Below are positions 37,651-48,148 of a DNA stretch of 56,358 nt, one piece after another. Source of the stretch: Calothrix sp. CSU_2_0 (lineage in GTDB: Bacteria; Cyanobacteriota; Cyanobacteriia; Cyanobacteriales; Nostocaceae). The notes under the pieces were generated by a model. It was given only the letters and a program-made list of their open reading frames with translations. It searched no databases and was not told where the DNA came from. Made by a program: the position numbers and the translations under genes. Numbering within the stretch: position 1 is the first letter of the stretch; every line of letters starts with the position of its first letter. Location of the stretch: contig JAAUPE010000031.1 of assembly GCA_012034595.1 (NCBI GenBank), forward strand, positions 1 through 56,358, in the 5' to 3' direction.

Positions 37651-38637
37651 TTAGGGCAATACTAAGTCGGTAATTAATGGTGCGTGGTCTGAGTTAGCGT
37701 GGGAGCTAGTACGAATTCCTGCTATGCGAAATTCTTTAGTGACAAAACAATGGTCAATGGGAATGTTCATGAGAGGAATTAACCAATTGGGGTAGCGGAC
37801 GTGAGTTGCGCTTCGAGGCCAACTAGGTAAAATACCATAACCTAAACTAGCATTATGTAACCCAGATTTTTGGACAAATTCTCGGTAATAAGGCGACCAA
37901 GGTGTTAAGTTAAAATCTCCAAAGACAATTACTGGGACTTTAAGGGTACTCACATAACTGCTCAATGCTGTTAATTGGCGATTGCGACGGTGAAAGGTTG
38001 AGGGCTTTATTGGTATCGTTGGATGAGTCCCAATTAATTGGATGGGTTTGTTGTTAATTTCTAAAGTTGCAAGTAAATTAGTAGCGTCTCCGTTTAATTT
38101 ATCTCCCTTAGCATCTCGGAAGGGTTGACGGGTAAAAAGTGCTAAACCACCACCTGGGCTTCTAAAGGAATAAGGTAAAATATCTTTTAATTTTGTATTT
38201 AGTTGCTCAACTGCATTTTTATCAACTTCAATAAATAAAGCGACATCAGGTTTTTGTTCTTTTACGACTTCGGCTACTTCGCTAAAGTGGTCATTATCAG
38301 GGTTTAAATTGAACTGTAAAATTCTTAGAGGTTGAGAGGCATTATTTATTTGCTGTGAGTGGGGTAAATACCAAGGAAGGATTCCGATAGAGTTTAAACC
38401 AACTAGCATTAAGGAGAGAAAGATTAAGAGTTTATATTTAAAGTAACCTCTCCACCAAAGAATTAATAAACTGGTGCTGATAATTAAAGAAACAATTAAA
38501 TATTGTAATCGAAAATGAGCTAATAGTTCTAATGGCCAAAACCAAGCTTTATAACTTACGAATGATGCGAATGTTAAGCAAATTAAAGCGATGCCAATTG
38601 AGAATATAAGTATTTTTTTCAGCATAAGTGATGGCAA
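37651..38637 (-). CDS. Endonuclease/exonuclease/phosphatase (EEP) family membrane protein
   Basis: A 328-residue protein with three N-terminal membrane helices (residues 6-85) followed by an EEP domain: LRILQFNLNPDN, PDVALFIEVDK (metal-binding Glu), GTHPTI, VFGDFNLTPWS (GDFN motif) and SDHAPLITDL (catalytic SDHxP). EEP enzymes hydrolyse phosphodiester or phosphomonoester bonds in nucleic acids, lipids or inositol phosphates; the substrate is open. The domain is probably outside the membrane. Confidence 0.87.
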   Translation of the reverse strand: MPSLMLKKILIFSIGIALICLTFASFVSYKAWFWPLELLAHFRLQYLIVSLIISTSLLILWWRGYFKYKLLIFLSLMLVGLNSIGILPWYLPHSQQINNASQPLRILQFNLNPDNDHFSEVAEVVKEQKPDVALFIEVDKNAVEQLNTKLKDILPYSFRSPGGGLALFTRQPFRDAKGDKLNGDATNLLATLEINNKPIQLIGTHPTIPIKPSTFHRRNRQLTALSSYVSTLKVPVIVFGDFNLTPWSPYYREFVQKSGLHNASLGYGILPSWPRSATHVRYPNWLIPLMNIPIDHCFVTKEFRIAGIRTSSHANSDHAPLITDLVLP

Positions 38638-38664
38638 TAGATTTCTCCCAAATATTTAAATTAG

Positions 38665-38694
38665 CTTAAATCAACTTAAATCAACTTAAATCAA
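38665..38694. repeat. 10-bp tandem repeat, 3 copies
   Basis: CTTAAATCAA repeats three times in the divergent gap between the EEP gene and the WD40 gene. Confidence 0.8.
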
Positions 38695-38766
38695 CTATTT
38701 TCCGGACTTCGATCTGGATAAATTGGGTTTGGGCTTGTAGACGTTACATACTTCTGAGTAATTTAT

Positions 38767-38820
38767 GGGTATGCAGGTTTTGGAAGAGATGAAGAAATCG
38801 AGAGAAATCTGCATACCCCC
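38767..38820. promoter_or_regulatory. Inverted TATGCAG element (site c)
   Basis: GGGTATGCAGGTTT (38767-38780) and AAATCTGCATACCC (38805-38818) are inverted with a single mismatch over a 24-base loop. TAAGCGGTTGG follows at 38846-38856 as in the copy at 31.7 kb. Both copies lie in divergent intergenic gaps. Confidence 0.6.
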
Positions 38821-38969
38821 TCAATTTCCGGGAAATATAAATGGGTAAGCGGTTGGATCGAGCAAGTTTAGCAAAGATGCAACGCCAAGATGCGATAAAA
38901 GCGCGATCGCCACTACTATCCTTTACTGACGATTAATTCCCATTTGATTTACCAAGTATCAAATTAAAT

Positions 38970-41341
38970 ATGAATTTACGTAAATTTACTAATCTAATTC
39001 GCTCCAGCAAAAACCCGCTCGTCGGACTGAGCTTAACGATGTTGATTGTCACCGCAGCTTTTCAGGTTCATGGAGTTTCCCAACAGCAAAAAAATTATAC
39101 TCGAACTTCCCAAGCCATGACAAATAATTCCCAACCAATAAAACCAATCACGATCGAGAACACCGACAAAATGGGAATCCGAAAACAAATCTTGCCATCA
39201 GTCGCGATTATCAAACCCTTGCGTTGGGAAGTCCGGATAGTACAATTCAAATCCGCAATACCATTACGAATCAATTAATCAAAACCCTTACCGGACACAA
39301 TGGTTTAGTCAACATTGTGTCGTGGAGTCCCGATGGTAAAATCCTTGCTTCTGCAAGTCGAGACAAAACAATTAAACTCTGGGACGTTAGCACCGGTAAA
39401 CAAATCGCAACTATTAGCGGTTACAGTGGAAAAGCCGCAGATTTAGCTTGGGTTTGGAGTCCCGATAGTAAAATCATTGCGATCGCATACCCGGATAACA
39501 CAATTAAACTTTGGGATGTTGCAACAGGTAAATTCAGCAAAACCCTGACTGGAAATAACAGCAAAATTTCGATGATGAGTTGGAACCCTCGCGGTCAAGG
39601 GCTTGCAGTTTGGAGTAAGGACGAAAAAATTCAACTTTGGCATACCAGCACAGGTAAATTACTGCAAACCATTAGCGGATATGATGCCGGATATGAGGCG
39701 AAGAATATCGAAAACATTTGGAGTCCCGATGGAAATGCGATCGCGCTTGCAAACCCAAGCATAGTTAAAATTTGGGATGTTTCCACAGGTAAGTTAATCA
39801 AAACTATTGACCACGGTTTTGGAACATCCACCGCAACTATTATCAATTTTGTTTGGAGTTCCGATAGCAAAAAACTGGTTTCGACTAATATCGGTGGTGC
39901 AATTATCTGGGATATCAATACGGGAAAACGCATCAAGGAAATCATGGAAATTTATGCTGCTAGTGCGGTTTGGAGTCCTGATGGGAAAAAACTTGCGGTA
40001 GGAGGACAGGAAGGAAAAATCACGATTTGGGATATAACTACAGGTAAATCTCAAATTCTATACGGACATGGTTTTTTTGTTACCAATTTTGATTGGAACC
40101 AAGATGGTAAAATTCTGATTTCTGTGGGAATGGATAACACCATCAAGATTTGGGATGTAACTACGGGTAAACGACTCAAAACTTTGTTTGGTTTCGGTCA
40201 TGACGGTGGAATTATAGATATCCGGTGGAACCCCCAAAGCAAAATTCTGGCATCGACGGGTCAGTACGGCAAGAAAACTATACTTTGGAATATGGATGTG
40301 AATAATTTAGTGGCAAATAAAGTAATCCAAGACAAAGAAATTAGCAAAAAAATTAATTTCCCCGCTCATAAAAGTTCAGTTACAAGTTTGGTTTGGAGTC
40401 CCAATGGTAAAATTCTCGCTTCTAATGCTAGGGAAGAAGAAGGTGGCACAATTAAACTTTGGAATACTTCCACAGGTAAATCGTTGAATATCCCAAGCGG
40501 AAATCAAAAAATAGCGATAGCAAATATCGCTTGGAACCCAAACGGTAAAACTTTCGCAACTACTGGTAGGGAAAGAATCGTCAAGAAAGTTTCCGGAAAT
40601 TCGGGTGCGATCGCCAACGAGATAGAATACGGTGGTACAAAGCTTGTGATTTGGGACGCAACCACGGGTAAACCCCTCAAAACCATTGATGCGGCTAAAA
40701 GCGAAAAGTTAGTTTGGAGTCCTGACGGTAAAACCCTCGCAACTTCTGAGGACACTAATATTCGACTTTGGGATGCAGCTACAGGTCAGTTACTCAAGAC
40801 CATAAATGGTCAGTCTATTTACCCTAATTTTGCTTGGAGTCCTGACGGTAAAACCATCGTTGGATATGACCTTGATCGGATGAAGCTTTGGGATGTCACC
40901 ACGGGAAAATTAAGCACAACCTTGGTGGGTTTAAAACTCGAAGAATTGAGTACTGGTGGTGGTGAAACGGGTAATATGATTGGTGCGATCGCTTGGAGTC
41001 GGGATGGTAAATTTATTGCCACGACGGATGTAAGCAGAACGATTCAAATTTGGGATGTAACAGCAGGTAAATTTATCAAATCCCTCACAGGACACGGTAG
41101 CGCGATTTTGGATGTGGTTTGGTCGGATGACAGCAAAACCCTCACATCGGTAAGCCAAGATAAAACGATTAAACGCTGGGATATTTCGACAGGCAAGGTA
41201 CTGGAAACCATTGGGATTAATTTACCCCACACATTGCGCGTATCTTGGAGTTCTGATGGCAAAAAATTAGCTGCGGGGGAGTGGTTTAATTTAACGAATA
41301 ATCAACGCATTCAGATTTGGGATATTAATTTGGATAATTGA
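38970..41341 (+). pseudogene. Exported WD40-repeat protein with a 1-nt frameshift after the N-terminus
   Basis: The first frame (38970-39278) gives a signal peptide (LVGLSLTMLIVTAAFQVHG) and a linker. The second frame carries the rest from about 39173 (NLAISRDYQTLALGSPDS) to 41341. One extra A in the A-run at 39167-39170 would join them into about 790 residues. The body consists of about 14 WD40 units (pattern WSPDGKxLAS..DxTIKLWDVxTGKxxKT) and makes up two beta-propellers. It lacks any catalytic domain. WD40 proteins are scaffolds; an exported one is less common. The break may be a sequencing error. Confidence 0.82.
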
Positions 41342-41777
41342 TAGCTGAAACGTTTATAATTTTGGTTTCTTATTTCCTATTCTTTATTCATTCTCATACA
41401 GTCTCTCTGTTTAATTCTTGGCTCATCTCAGGCTGTACTTCGGGATATTTTGTGCTGTTTATATATCTGCGTTAATACTGGGATATGCAGTTTCTAAAAG
41501 TATTTTGAGCATTTAATTATTTATAGAGAATGTAATAAAATTAGGACATAAAAATTTTAGTTATTGCAAATAATTGTTTGGTGCGATCGATATTTTGCAA
41601 AAATAGCTATTTTGTGGATAATTTTACAGAAAAAGAGGCTTGAAGCATAGTTATTTTGTCCCTTTTTGATTTTGAAAATTCTTGGAAAATATTAGATACT
41701 GGCAGAATAAGGTAGTTGGATGAGTTAATTAGCTACATACAAGGCTAAGTTTTCAATAGAATATCAGAATAGACCCT
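41342..41777. promoter_or_regulatory. Intergenic region upstream of the lanthipeptide cluster, with a TATGCAG element (site d)
   Basis: GGGATATGCAGTTT at 41480-41493 is a single-arm copy of the recurring element. The rest is AT-rich and should include the promoter for the kinase-HopA1-lanM genes. No other gene or RNA is seen. Confidence 0.45.
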
Positions 41778-42959
41778 ATGGCATTTTTATTAAACTCTCA
41801 AAATGTGTGCGATTATTTAATCGAATCTCGACTTTGCTCCAGAGAAGAAGCAGAAAAAATTGAAATTGAATTAAAACCTGCCAAAAACTTTAATTTACTT
41901 GTTACGCTGCAAAATAATCGTAAACTTTTGGTCAAGCAAGAACTGCTCGATCGAGATGGGAAATCATCTGGTGAATTTTTGAGCGAACTACGAATACAAG
42001 AGTTTTTAAAAACATTTCCCGAACTCAATTTTCTTGATTCCTTTTTACCGGAAATGTTACATTTCGATGCCGAAAATTCCATTATGGTGTTGAAATATCT
42101 AGATGATTATCGAGACTTAATGGAATTCTATGGCAAAGAACAACTTTTTTCAGAGGATATTACTGCGGCAATTGGTCATATTCTAGCTAGTATCCATCGT
42201 TGTACATTCAATAAAACAGAATATAAAAATTTCTTTTCCAATAATGCCAAGAATTCTAAAGATAATTACAAAAACAATTTAGTAAGTTATTCCATTAGAA
42301 GATTGGAGCGAATAGAACCCGAAATTTATAGTTCTGTACCTGCTGATGGGTTGAGATTTTTTGCTCTATATCAAAAATATGACAGTTTGGGAAAAGCCCT
42401 GGCAGAATTAGCTGATAATGTTGTTCCCTGTTGTTTAACCCATAACGATCTAAAACTAAATAATATCCTAGTCAAGCAGCTATTAGTCGATCCAAATTGG
42501 CAGCAATTAGTCGTTCGCGATAACCAAGATAGCAAGAATCACCACAGTAATATTATACGGCTAATTGACTGGGAGCGTTGTACTTGGGGAGACCCAGCTT
42601 TTGATTTGGGGATGTTAATTGGTAGTTACATACAATTATGGTTGAGTAGTTTAGTAATTAGCAAATCATTAAGTCTTGAAGAATCTTTGACTTTAGCAAT
42701 GATTCCAATGGAAAAATTACAACCATCAATTGCTAAATTGACTCTAGTCTATTTACAAACATTTCCAGAAATTTTAGAACATCGCGTTGATTTCTTGCTG
42801 CGAGTGATGCAATTTATCGGTTTTAGTTTAATTCAAGCAATTCAAGCAATGATTCAATATCAAAAATCTTTTGGTAATTCTGGTATTGCGATGCTTCAGG
42901 TAGCCAAAAGCTTGTTATGTCGTCCAGAAGAATCGATGCCGACAATTTTTTGGAGCTAA
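41778..42959 (+). CDS. APH-fold phosphotransferase, candidate lanthipeptide Ser/Thr kinase
   Basis: A 393-residue aminoglycoside-phosphotransferase-fold kinase. The Brenner motif HNDLKLNN gives catalytic D224 (H222, N229) and LIDWERCTWGDPAFDLG gives the metal-binding D264; both are intact. In thioamitide (TvaC) and class V lanthipeptide (LxmK) clusters, an APH-fold kinase phosphorylates Ser/Thr of the precursor and a HopA1-family partner eliminates phosphate. A HopA1 gene follows at once here, then lanM, so the same role is likely. It could otherwise confer resistance or phosphorylate a small molecule, but the context speaks against that. Confidence 0.82.
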   Translation: MAFLLNSQNVCDYLIESRLCSREEAEKIEIELKPAKNFNLLVTLQNNRKLLVKQELLDRDGKSSGEFLSELRIQEFLKTFPELNFLDSFLPEMLHFDAENSIMVLKYLDDYRDLMEFYGKEQLFSEDITAAIGHILASIHRCTFNKTEYKNFFSNNAKNSKDNYKNNLVSYSIRRLERIEPEIYSSVPADGLRFFALYQKYDSLGKALAELADNVVPCCLTHNDLKLNNILVKQLLVDPNWQQLVVRDNQDSKNHHSNIIRLIDWERCTWGDPAFDLGMLIGSYIQLWLSSLVISKSLSLEESLTLAMIPMEKLQPSIAKLTLVYLQTFPEILEHRVDFLLRVMQFIGFSLIQAIQAMIQYQKSFGNSGIAMLQVAKSLLCRPEESMPTIFWS

Positions 42960-43021
42960 TTTTTTTGCCGATGCGAATCGATTAATTAAACAGACTAGTA
43001 CATTAGTGTGATAGTTAGATT

Positions 43022-43060
43022 AATAGCTTCAAATAATAGCTTCAAATAATAGTTTCAAAT
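43022..43060. repeat. 13-bp tandem repeat, 3 copies
   Basis: AATAGCTTCAAAT occurs three times (third copy one mismatch) in the gap just before the HopA1 gene. Confidence 0.85.
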
Positions 43061-43108
43061 CGATACAACATTTTTGTTTTGATTTCAATTAGATATCAAA
43101 TACTCCTT

Positions 43109-44251
43109 ATGCAATTACTTAATTCTATGCAAACACAACTTCAACTTCCTACAGATAAACTAGATAAGCGATTGTTAGACGTTCTCGAAGATATCGTCAA
43201 CAATATTGAAATTCATTCGGATTTTTCGATTCGCCACCGAAATTATAAACCATCCGAACTAGCTCCTGAAACTATCGATCGCTTTCAAAAATTGCCAGAT
43301 GCAATGCAGGAAAAGTATCTGAGTTTACAACTACAAAACTTTCTTTATGGCATTTATTACAATGGTGCGATGCGAAGCAAAATGGCAATCGAGGAAACAC
43401 AGAATAATTTACCTTTGGATTTAGAAAATAGTACAGCTTTAGGAGTCGATTTAGCTTTTTACGACCAATTGCACGATCGTAATTTTGGAAATGGATATTT
43501 TCAACCCGGTTGGCTGATTTTAAAAGAAGAAAGCGATGGCAGTTTGGCAGTTAGAAGAAACGGATTGAGGTTGCATATTTGTAGGGAGAAACATCTACAA
43601 GTATCTGAAAGAGAAGCTTCTATAGGAGATATAGTTGCGGTGAAAATGCCAAAAAATATGGTTCAAAATGGTTTCTATTTAGCAGTAGGAAATGCTGGGT
43701 TATATCGTAGTATAGAGAACGCACTCGAAGATAGAGCGATAACCGTGCGAATATATTTTAATTTAACTCCATCGGGTGCTGTTGCCGTGATGGGTGGATT
43801 AACAAATTATTTGAACGAGGTAAATATTCCCTTTCAATTGAAATTTTTGTACAACCCAAAGGATTATAAACGTCACGATTCGGGGGTTTTGTATATTGAT
43901 AAACAAAACTATCAATTAGTTAATAAGTTTCTCAATTTAATTTATCTAGAGCAGCAAGCAGATTTTAAATCGGAAATTCCATTATTTACCAAACAACTAG
44001 CACCAGGATTGGGTTTGGCAGAAGAACCAGACCAAAAATTTCGCGATCGCGAAAGCTTCGGGATGAATCGCTGTCAAATAATTGCCAATGCTTTATTAGA
44101 AGCTTGGCATCGAGGGGAAAATACACCCGCAGCCAGAATACAGGCTATTTTTGACCACTTTTCTGATGTAGGAATTAGTTTAGAACGAGTTTATTTAAAT
44201 GCTAATTCCGAAGATATTTATACATGTCTGAATTGCCAGTTATTAATGTAA
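43109..44251 (+). CDS. HopA1-family protein, candidate phosphoserine/threonine lyase
   Basis: A 380-residue protein counted from ATG 43109 (MQLLNSMQTQ); a TTG at 43079 would add ten residues. It matches the HopA1 family of type III effectors and their cyanobacterial relatives: a helical N-terminus with IHSDFSIRHRNYKPSELAPE and LSLQLQNFLYGIYYNGA, then FGNGYFQPGWLIL, and RIYFNLTPSGAVAVMGGLTNYLNE, LKFLYNPKDYKRHDSGVLYID. In class V lanthipeptide (LxmY) and thioamitide (TvaD) clusters this family eliminates phosphate from phospho-Ser/Thr to give dehydroamino acids. Its place between an APH kinase and lanM supports that role. Confidence 0.8.
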   Translation: MQLLNSMQTQLQLPTDKLDKRLLDVLEDIVNNIEIHSDFSIRHRNYKPSELAPETIDRFQKLPDAMQEKYLSLQLQNFLYGIYYNGAMRSKMAIEETQNNLPLDLENSTALGVDLAFYDQLHDRNFGNGYFQPGWLILKEESDGSLAVRRNGLRLHICREKHLQVSEREASIGDIVAVKMPKNMVQNGFYLAVGNAGLYRSIENALEDRAITVRIYFNLTPSGAVAVMGGLTNYLNEVNIPFQLKFLYNPKDYKRHDSGVLYIDKQNYQLVNKFLNLIYLEQQADFKSEIPLFTKQLAPGLGLAEEPDQKFRDRESFGMNRCQIIANALLEAWHRGENTPAARIQAIFDHFSDVGISLERVYLNANSEDIYTCLNCQLLM

Positions 44252-44294
44252 TTAAACTCAATTCTTTTGTATTAAATCTATACAATTACTGCGA

Positions 44295-47200
44295 ATGCTT
44301 AAAATGGGAACCAGTATATCTAAATTATCGAGAATAGCTAGCAATGCTGTTTTTTTATCGGAGCAAATAGATAGTGATAATTGCAAAAATACCGATATTA
44401 AAAATCTCGATCTAAATGTAATCGAGCAGCGTCTTCAGTATTGGTGTCAAGCAATTGGTGGAGAAGAAACTCTAAAACAACGCCTTTCTTGGGATGGCTT
44501 AGATTTTGATACAATACGTCCCTGGCTCGATACAGTTGAGATTAAGGAGAATGGTATTTTCCCCACTTGGGTAAAAACCCTCGAAGAGCTAATTATCAAT
44601 GCCAAGCATTACTCATTTAAGCTAGAAAGAGAAAAAACAGTATTATTGCTAAATAAAAAAGCTTTGCCATTTGAAGACTTTTATTTGCCATTCATCCAAG
44701 TAGCGCGACAAAAACTATCCAAAAAATTATTTCCTATAGATGTTGATAGTTTACTCAGCCAAGACGCATATATGGCTTTAGAATATAGCCTACTGCAACG
44801 GCTGATATGTATTGGAACGGAAACATTATTATTTGAGTTTAACCAATTACGAGGCGATAATTATTTTTCTACTGCGAATCAAACAGAAGATAGTAATAGA
44901 ACTCCAAATCGAGCTATATATTGTAAATTTGTTGGAAATCTTCTTCAAGATGGAGGATTAGAATTTTTTGATCGCTATCCAGTTTTAGCTCGTCTGATTG
45001 CGATAAATATTGACTTATGGGTAGAAAGTAATCTTGAATTTATAGAGAGATTGCAGTTAGATTTAGCAGAAATTGAGTTAAGTTTTTCTTCAAATATCGA
45101 TATTGGAAAAATAATCGAGATAGAAACATCTCTTGCTAATTTTCACCAAGATGGACATAGTGTTTTAGCTCTTACCTTCGCTTCTGGTGTCAAAATTGTC
45201 TATAAACCTAAAAATTTAGGTTTGGATGTAATTTTCAATCGGTTATTGGAATGGTGCGATCGACAAGAAATATCTTTACTATTAAAAAGTATTAAAATTA
45301 TCGATCGCATTCGATATGGTTGGGTTGAATTTATTCCCCATATTCCTTGCGAAAATATCAATGCAGTCGAGAAATTTTATAGAAGAGCGGGAATGCTATT
45401 GTGCCTAATGTTTGTATTGGGAGCCAAAGATTGCGGTTCGGAAAATGTTATTGCTAATTCGCAATACCCAATTCTCATTGATGCCGATATTTTAATGCAA
45501 CCGAAAACTAAGAGCATAGATAATTTAGAAGATTGGTTGCAAAATTCGGTTTTAAAAATGGGATTTTTACCTGCTTGGGGAGGTAATATCTTTTCCAAAC
45601 ATACTCAAGATTCCAGCGTTATCGGTAATATTTATCCACAACAAGTTAATGGTGCTAAAGAATGGAAATTTATCAATAGCGATGCAATGCATTTAGCTTC
45701 CACAACTACAATTATTCCTCCCGGTAAAAATGCAGTAATTTTAGAAGGTAAACCTGTTTCTCCAAAAAACTATGTACAAGAAATTGTTGCAGGGTTCTCA
45801 GAAATATATTGTTTGTTAATCAAAAACAAAGAACTTTTACTATCCCAAAATAGCCCCATCTCAGATATTAAGCTTGCAAAATCTCGATTTATTCCCCATC
45901 CAGAAAGCATCTATGCTATTGCAGGGAAAAAATCTCTCACTCCTCAAGCTTTGGTTAATGGAATTGAATATAGTATTCTCATCTATAGTCTCATCGATCG
46001 ACTTAGCTGTTCGTTATTAGAAAGCGAACCAAATTCAGGAACTTGGAAAATTTGGCGTTCCGAAATTAAATCCTTACAGCAGCAAGATATCCCATATTTT
46101 TCTGTCGGTTGCGATCGCGTCGATTTGGAACTTGAAGAAAATCATGCGATCGAGCAGTTTTTTGAAACATCCAGCTATCAAAATTTAATTACTAAACTGC
46201 AAAATCTCGATTTACAAGATTTAGAATTACAAACAAAATTAATTCGCTCTAGCTTTGATGCGAAGTTTGCCCATTTGACGGGAAATCATAATACTTTGCA
46301 GGGGAATTTACCTCAATGTAAATCAATTACCCGCGATGAATTACTTCAAGACGCGATAGAAATTGGCAATCATCTTGTATCTAATACAATTTATAATTAT
46401 AACGAGTGTAACTGGTTGGATTTAGATTATATATTTAAGGCTAATCGCTACAAAATCCAAACATTAGATGATTCCTTGTATACAGGACGTGCTGGAGTCG
46501 CTTTGTTTCTTGCTGCTTTAGGAAAAATTACAAATAATAGCGAATTCAAGCAAGTTGCTTTAAAGGCTTTATTACCTTTTCAAAAATCTTTGGGAAAAAT
46601 AGAAATTTCTAAAGATATAAGAAAATCAGAATTGGGTTTACTTGGAACTGGTGGTAATATTTATAGTTTAGTCAAAATTAGTCAATTTTTAGAAGAACCT
46701 AGTCTTTTAGATACTGCTAGAATTGCAGCCAAACGACTAACACAACAGGTAATTGATCGCGATAATAAATTCGATGTGATGTTTGGAGTCGCTGGAGTAA
46801 TTCCCGGTTTGCTACAGCTTTATTATCAAACTAGCGATCGAACAATATTAGATATAGCAATTGCCTGTGGAAATCATTTACTCGAACACCGTAGTCATAC
46901 TAATCATCGAGCATGGATAACAATAGAAAGTAAAAAACCTCTGACTGGTTTTTCCCATGGAGCAGCAGGGATTTCTCTTTCCTTATTGCAGTTATATGAT
47001 GTTACAAATAATATTGCTTTTTTAGAAGCAGCACATGAAGCGATCGCCTACGAACAAAGTGTATTCGATGCATCGGTTAAAAATTGGCCAGATTTTCGCA
47101 TGTCGGATGAAACAAATCAAACTAATTTTTTACATACTTGGTGTCATGGTAGTGCTGGAATTGGATTAGCACGCTTGGCTAGTTTAACAATTTTGAAAGA

Positions 47201-47558
47201 AGCAGGTTTGCAGACTGAGAAAATTTACTCGGATATCGATATTGCTTTAGAAACCACCCTCAAATATGGTATCCCCAATGCAGATATAGACCATCTCTGC
47301 TGCGGACACATGGGTAGAGTTGAATTATTTATTTTGGCATCTCAGAAGTTAGGCAATAATAAATCGCTAGATATTGCCTGGCAACAAACAGAATGGGTAT
47401 TAAATAGAGCAAAACAACGTGGAAGCTATTATTTTAATTCTCACCCCTATGATCGCATTTATAGCCCTAATTTTTATCGAGGCAATGCAGGTGTTGGTTA
47501 TCAATTATTACGGTTAGCATTTCCCGAATCTTTACCATCAGTTTTAATTTGGGAATAG
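44295..47558 (+). CDS. lanM: LanM-type lanthipeptide synthetase with degenerate dehydratase and intact cyclase
   Basis: A 1087-residue LanM: DUF4135 dehydratase (about 100-640) and LanC-like cyclase (about 720-1085). Cyclase zinc ligands are present: TWCHGSAG (C950) and HLCCGHMG (C1003, H1005), with GFSHGAAG. In the dehydratase, K304 (VYKPK), D379, N384 and D396 (LIDAD) are kept. But the usual SDPH Asp is N282 (ANFH), the DLHFEN His is G381 (DCGSEN), and the RxxxRxT Thr is E537 (RFIPHPE). These correspond, by eye, to CylM lyase/kinase residues D252, H349 and T512. Dehydration may therefore be done by the upstream kinase and HopA1 protein, leaving LanM as cyclase. Confidence 0.92.
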   Translation: MLKMGTSISKLSRIASNAVFLSEQIDSDNCKNTDIKNLDLNVIEQRLQYWCQAIGGEETLKQRLSWDGLDFDTIRPWLDTVEIKENGIFPTWVKTLEELIINAKHYSFKLEREKTVLLLNKKALPFEDFYLPFIQVARQKLSKKLFPIDVDSLLSQDAYMALEYSLLQRLICIGTETLLFEFNQLRGDNYFSTANQTEDSNRTPNRAIYCKFVGNLLQDGGLEFFDRYPVLARLIAINIDLWVESNLEFIERLQLDLAEIELSFSSNIDIGKIIEIETSLANFHQDGHSVLALTFASGVKIVYKPKNLGLDVIFNRLLEWCDRQEISLLLKSIKIIDRIRYGWVEFIPHIPCENINAVEKFYRRAGMLLCLMFVLGAKDCGSENVIANSQYPILIDADILMQPKTKSIDNLEDWLQNSVLKMGFLPAWGGNIFSKHTQDSSVIGNIYPQQVNGAKEWKFINSDAMHLASTTTIIPPGKNAVILEGKPVSPKNYVQEIVAGFSEIYCLLIKNKELLLSQNSPISDIKLAKSRFIPHPESIYAIAGKKSLTPQALVNGIEYSILIYSLIDRLSCSLLESEPNSGTWKIWRSEIKSLQQQDIPYFSVGCDRVDLELEENHAIEQFFETSSYQNLITKLQNLDLQDLELQTKLIRSSFDAKFAHLTGNHNTLQGNLPQCKSITRDELLQDAIEIGNHLVSNTIYNYNECNWLDLDYIFKANRYKIQTLDDSLYTGRAGVALFLAALGKITNNSEFKQVALKALLPFQKSLGKIEISKDIRKSELGLLGTGGNIYSLVKISQFLEEPSLLDTARIAAKRLTQQVIDRDNKFDVMFGVAGVIPGLLQLYYQTSDRTILDIAIACGNHLLEHRSHTNHRAWITIESKKPLTGFSHGAAGISLSLLQLYDVTNNIAFLEAAHEAIAYEQSVFDASVKNWPDFRMSDETNQTNFLHTWCHGSAGIGLARLASLTILKEAGLQTEKIYSDIDIALETTLKYGIPNADIDHLCCGHMGRVELFILASQKLGNNKSLDIAWQQTEWVLNRAKQRGSYYFNSHPYDRIYSPNFYRGNAGVGYQLLRLAFPESLPSVLIWE

Positions 47559-48148
47559 CGGTAACTAATAGCTCTGGTTTGCCAAATCAGATTTACACAC
47601 CAAACCATGTATCAGTACGATTTTGCGATCGTGCTGATTTTTTTATTGTGTTGTATGTTTATATCGATCGTTGTTTTTTGAAATACAGGGAAGACACCTA
47701 CTCTACTTTATTGCTTGAGTTGGGCACATCTCAGGTTTTAGAGATTTTACACTAAAAACGAGTCGATGCGATTGCTTTGGCTTTGCTCCACTAGCCTTCG
47801 GCAAGCAACTTTGTGCCTGCGTTGTGCTTGCAATTAAGTTATTTTGAGATAACTTTTTCTGGGATTATAGTGACAAAAATATTTCACTTATCACCTTAGA
47901 TATTTATTGATTTACACAATGTTTAAATAATCAACTATTTCAACAGTAAAATACCTGATTTTAATCATATATTTAAAGTTTTGTTTAAATTAGAACTTTA
48001 AAAAATGCAATTTTTATGTCATACATAAGCTTCATTTTGTGTGGATGCTACTAATTTAAAGAGCTACTATAAGAATATAAATCAAGGCGAGATTGCTTGA
48101 TTTAACTAATACAAAGAACAAAAACTCAGAACATTAGAGGCTAGAAAA
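47559..48148. other. Intergenic region between lanM and the precursor genes
   Basis: About 590 bases without a credible gene. A GC-richer patch at 47765-47840 resembles dispersed intergenic repeats. The precursor promoter should lie in the AT-rich end; CTATAAGAAT at 48066-48075 is a possible -10, without a clear -35. Confidence 0.4.

Noticed and set aside
47549-47755. 68-residue open frame overlapping the end of lanM
   Set aside because: Low-quality composition, no leader-like motif and no RBS; it differs from the precursor family.
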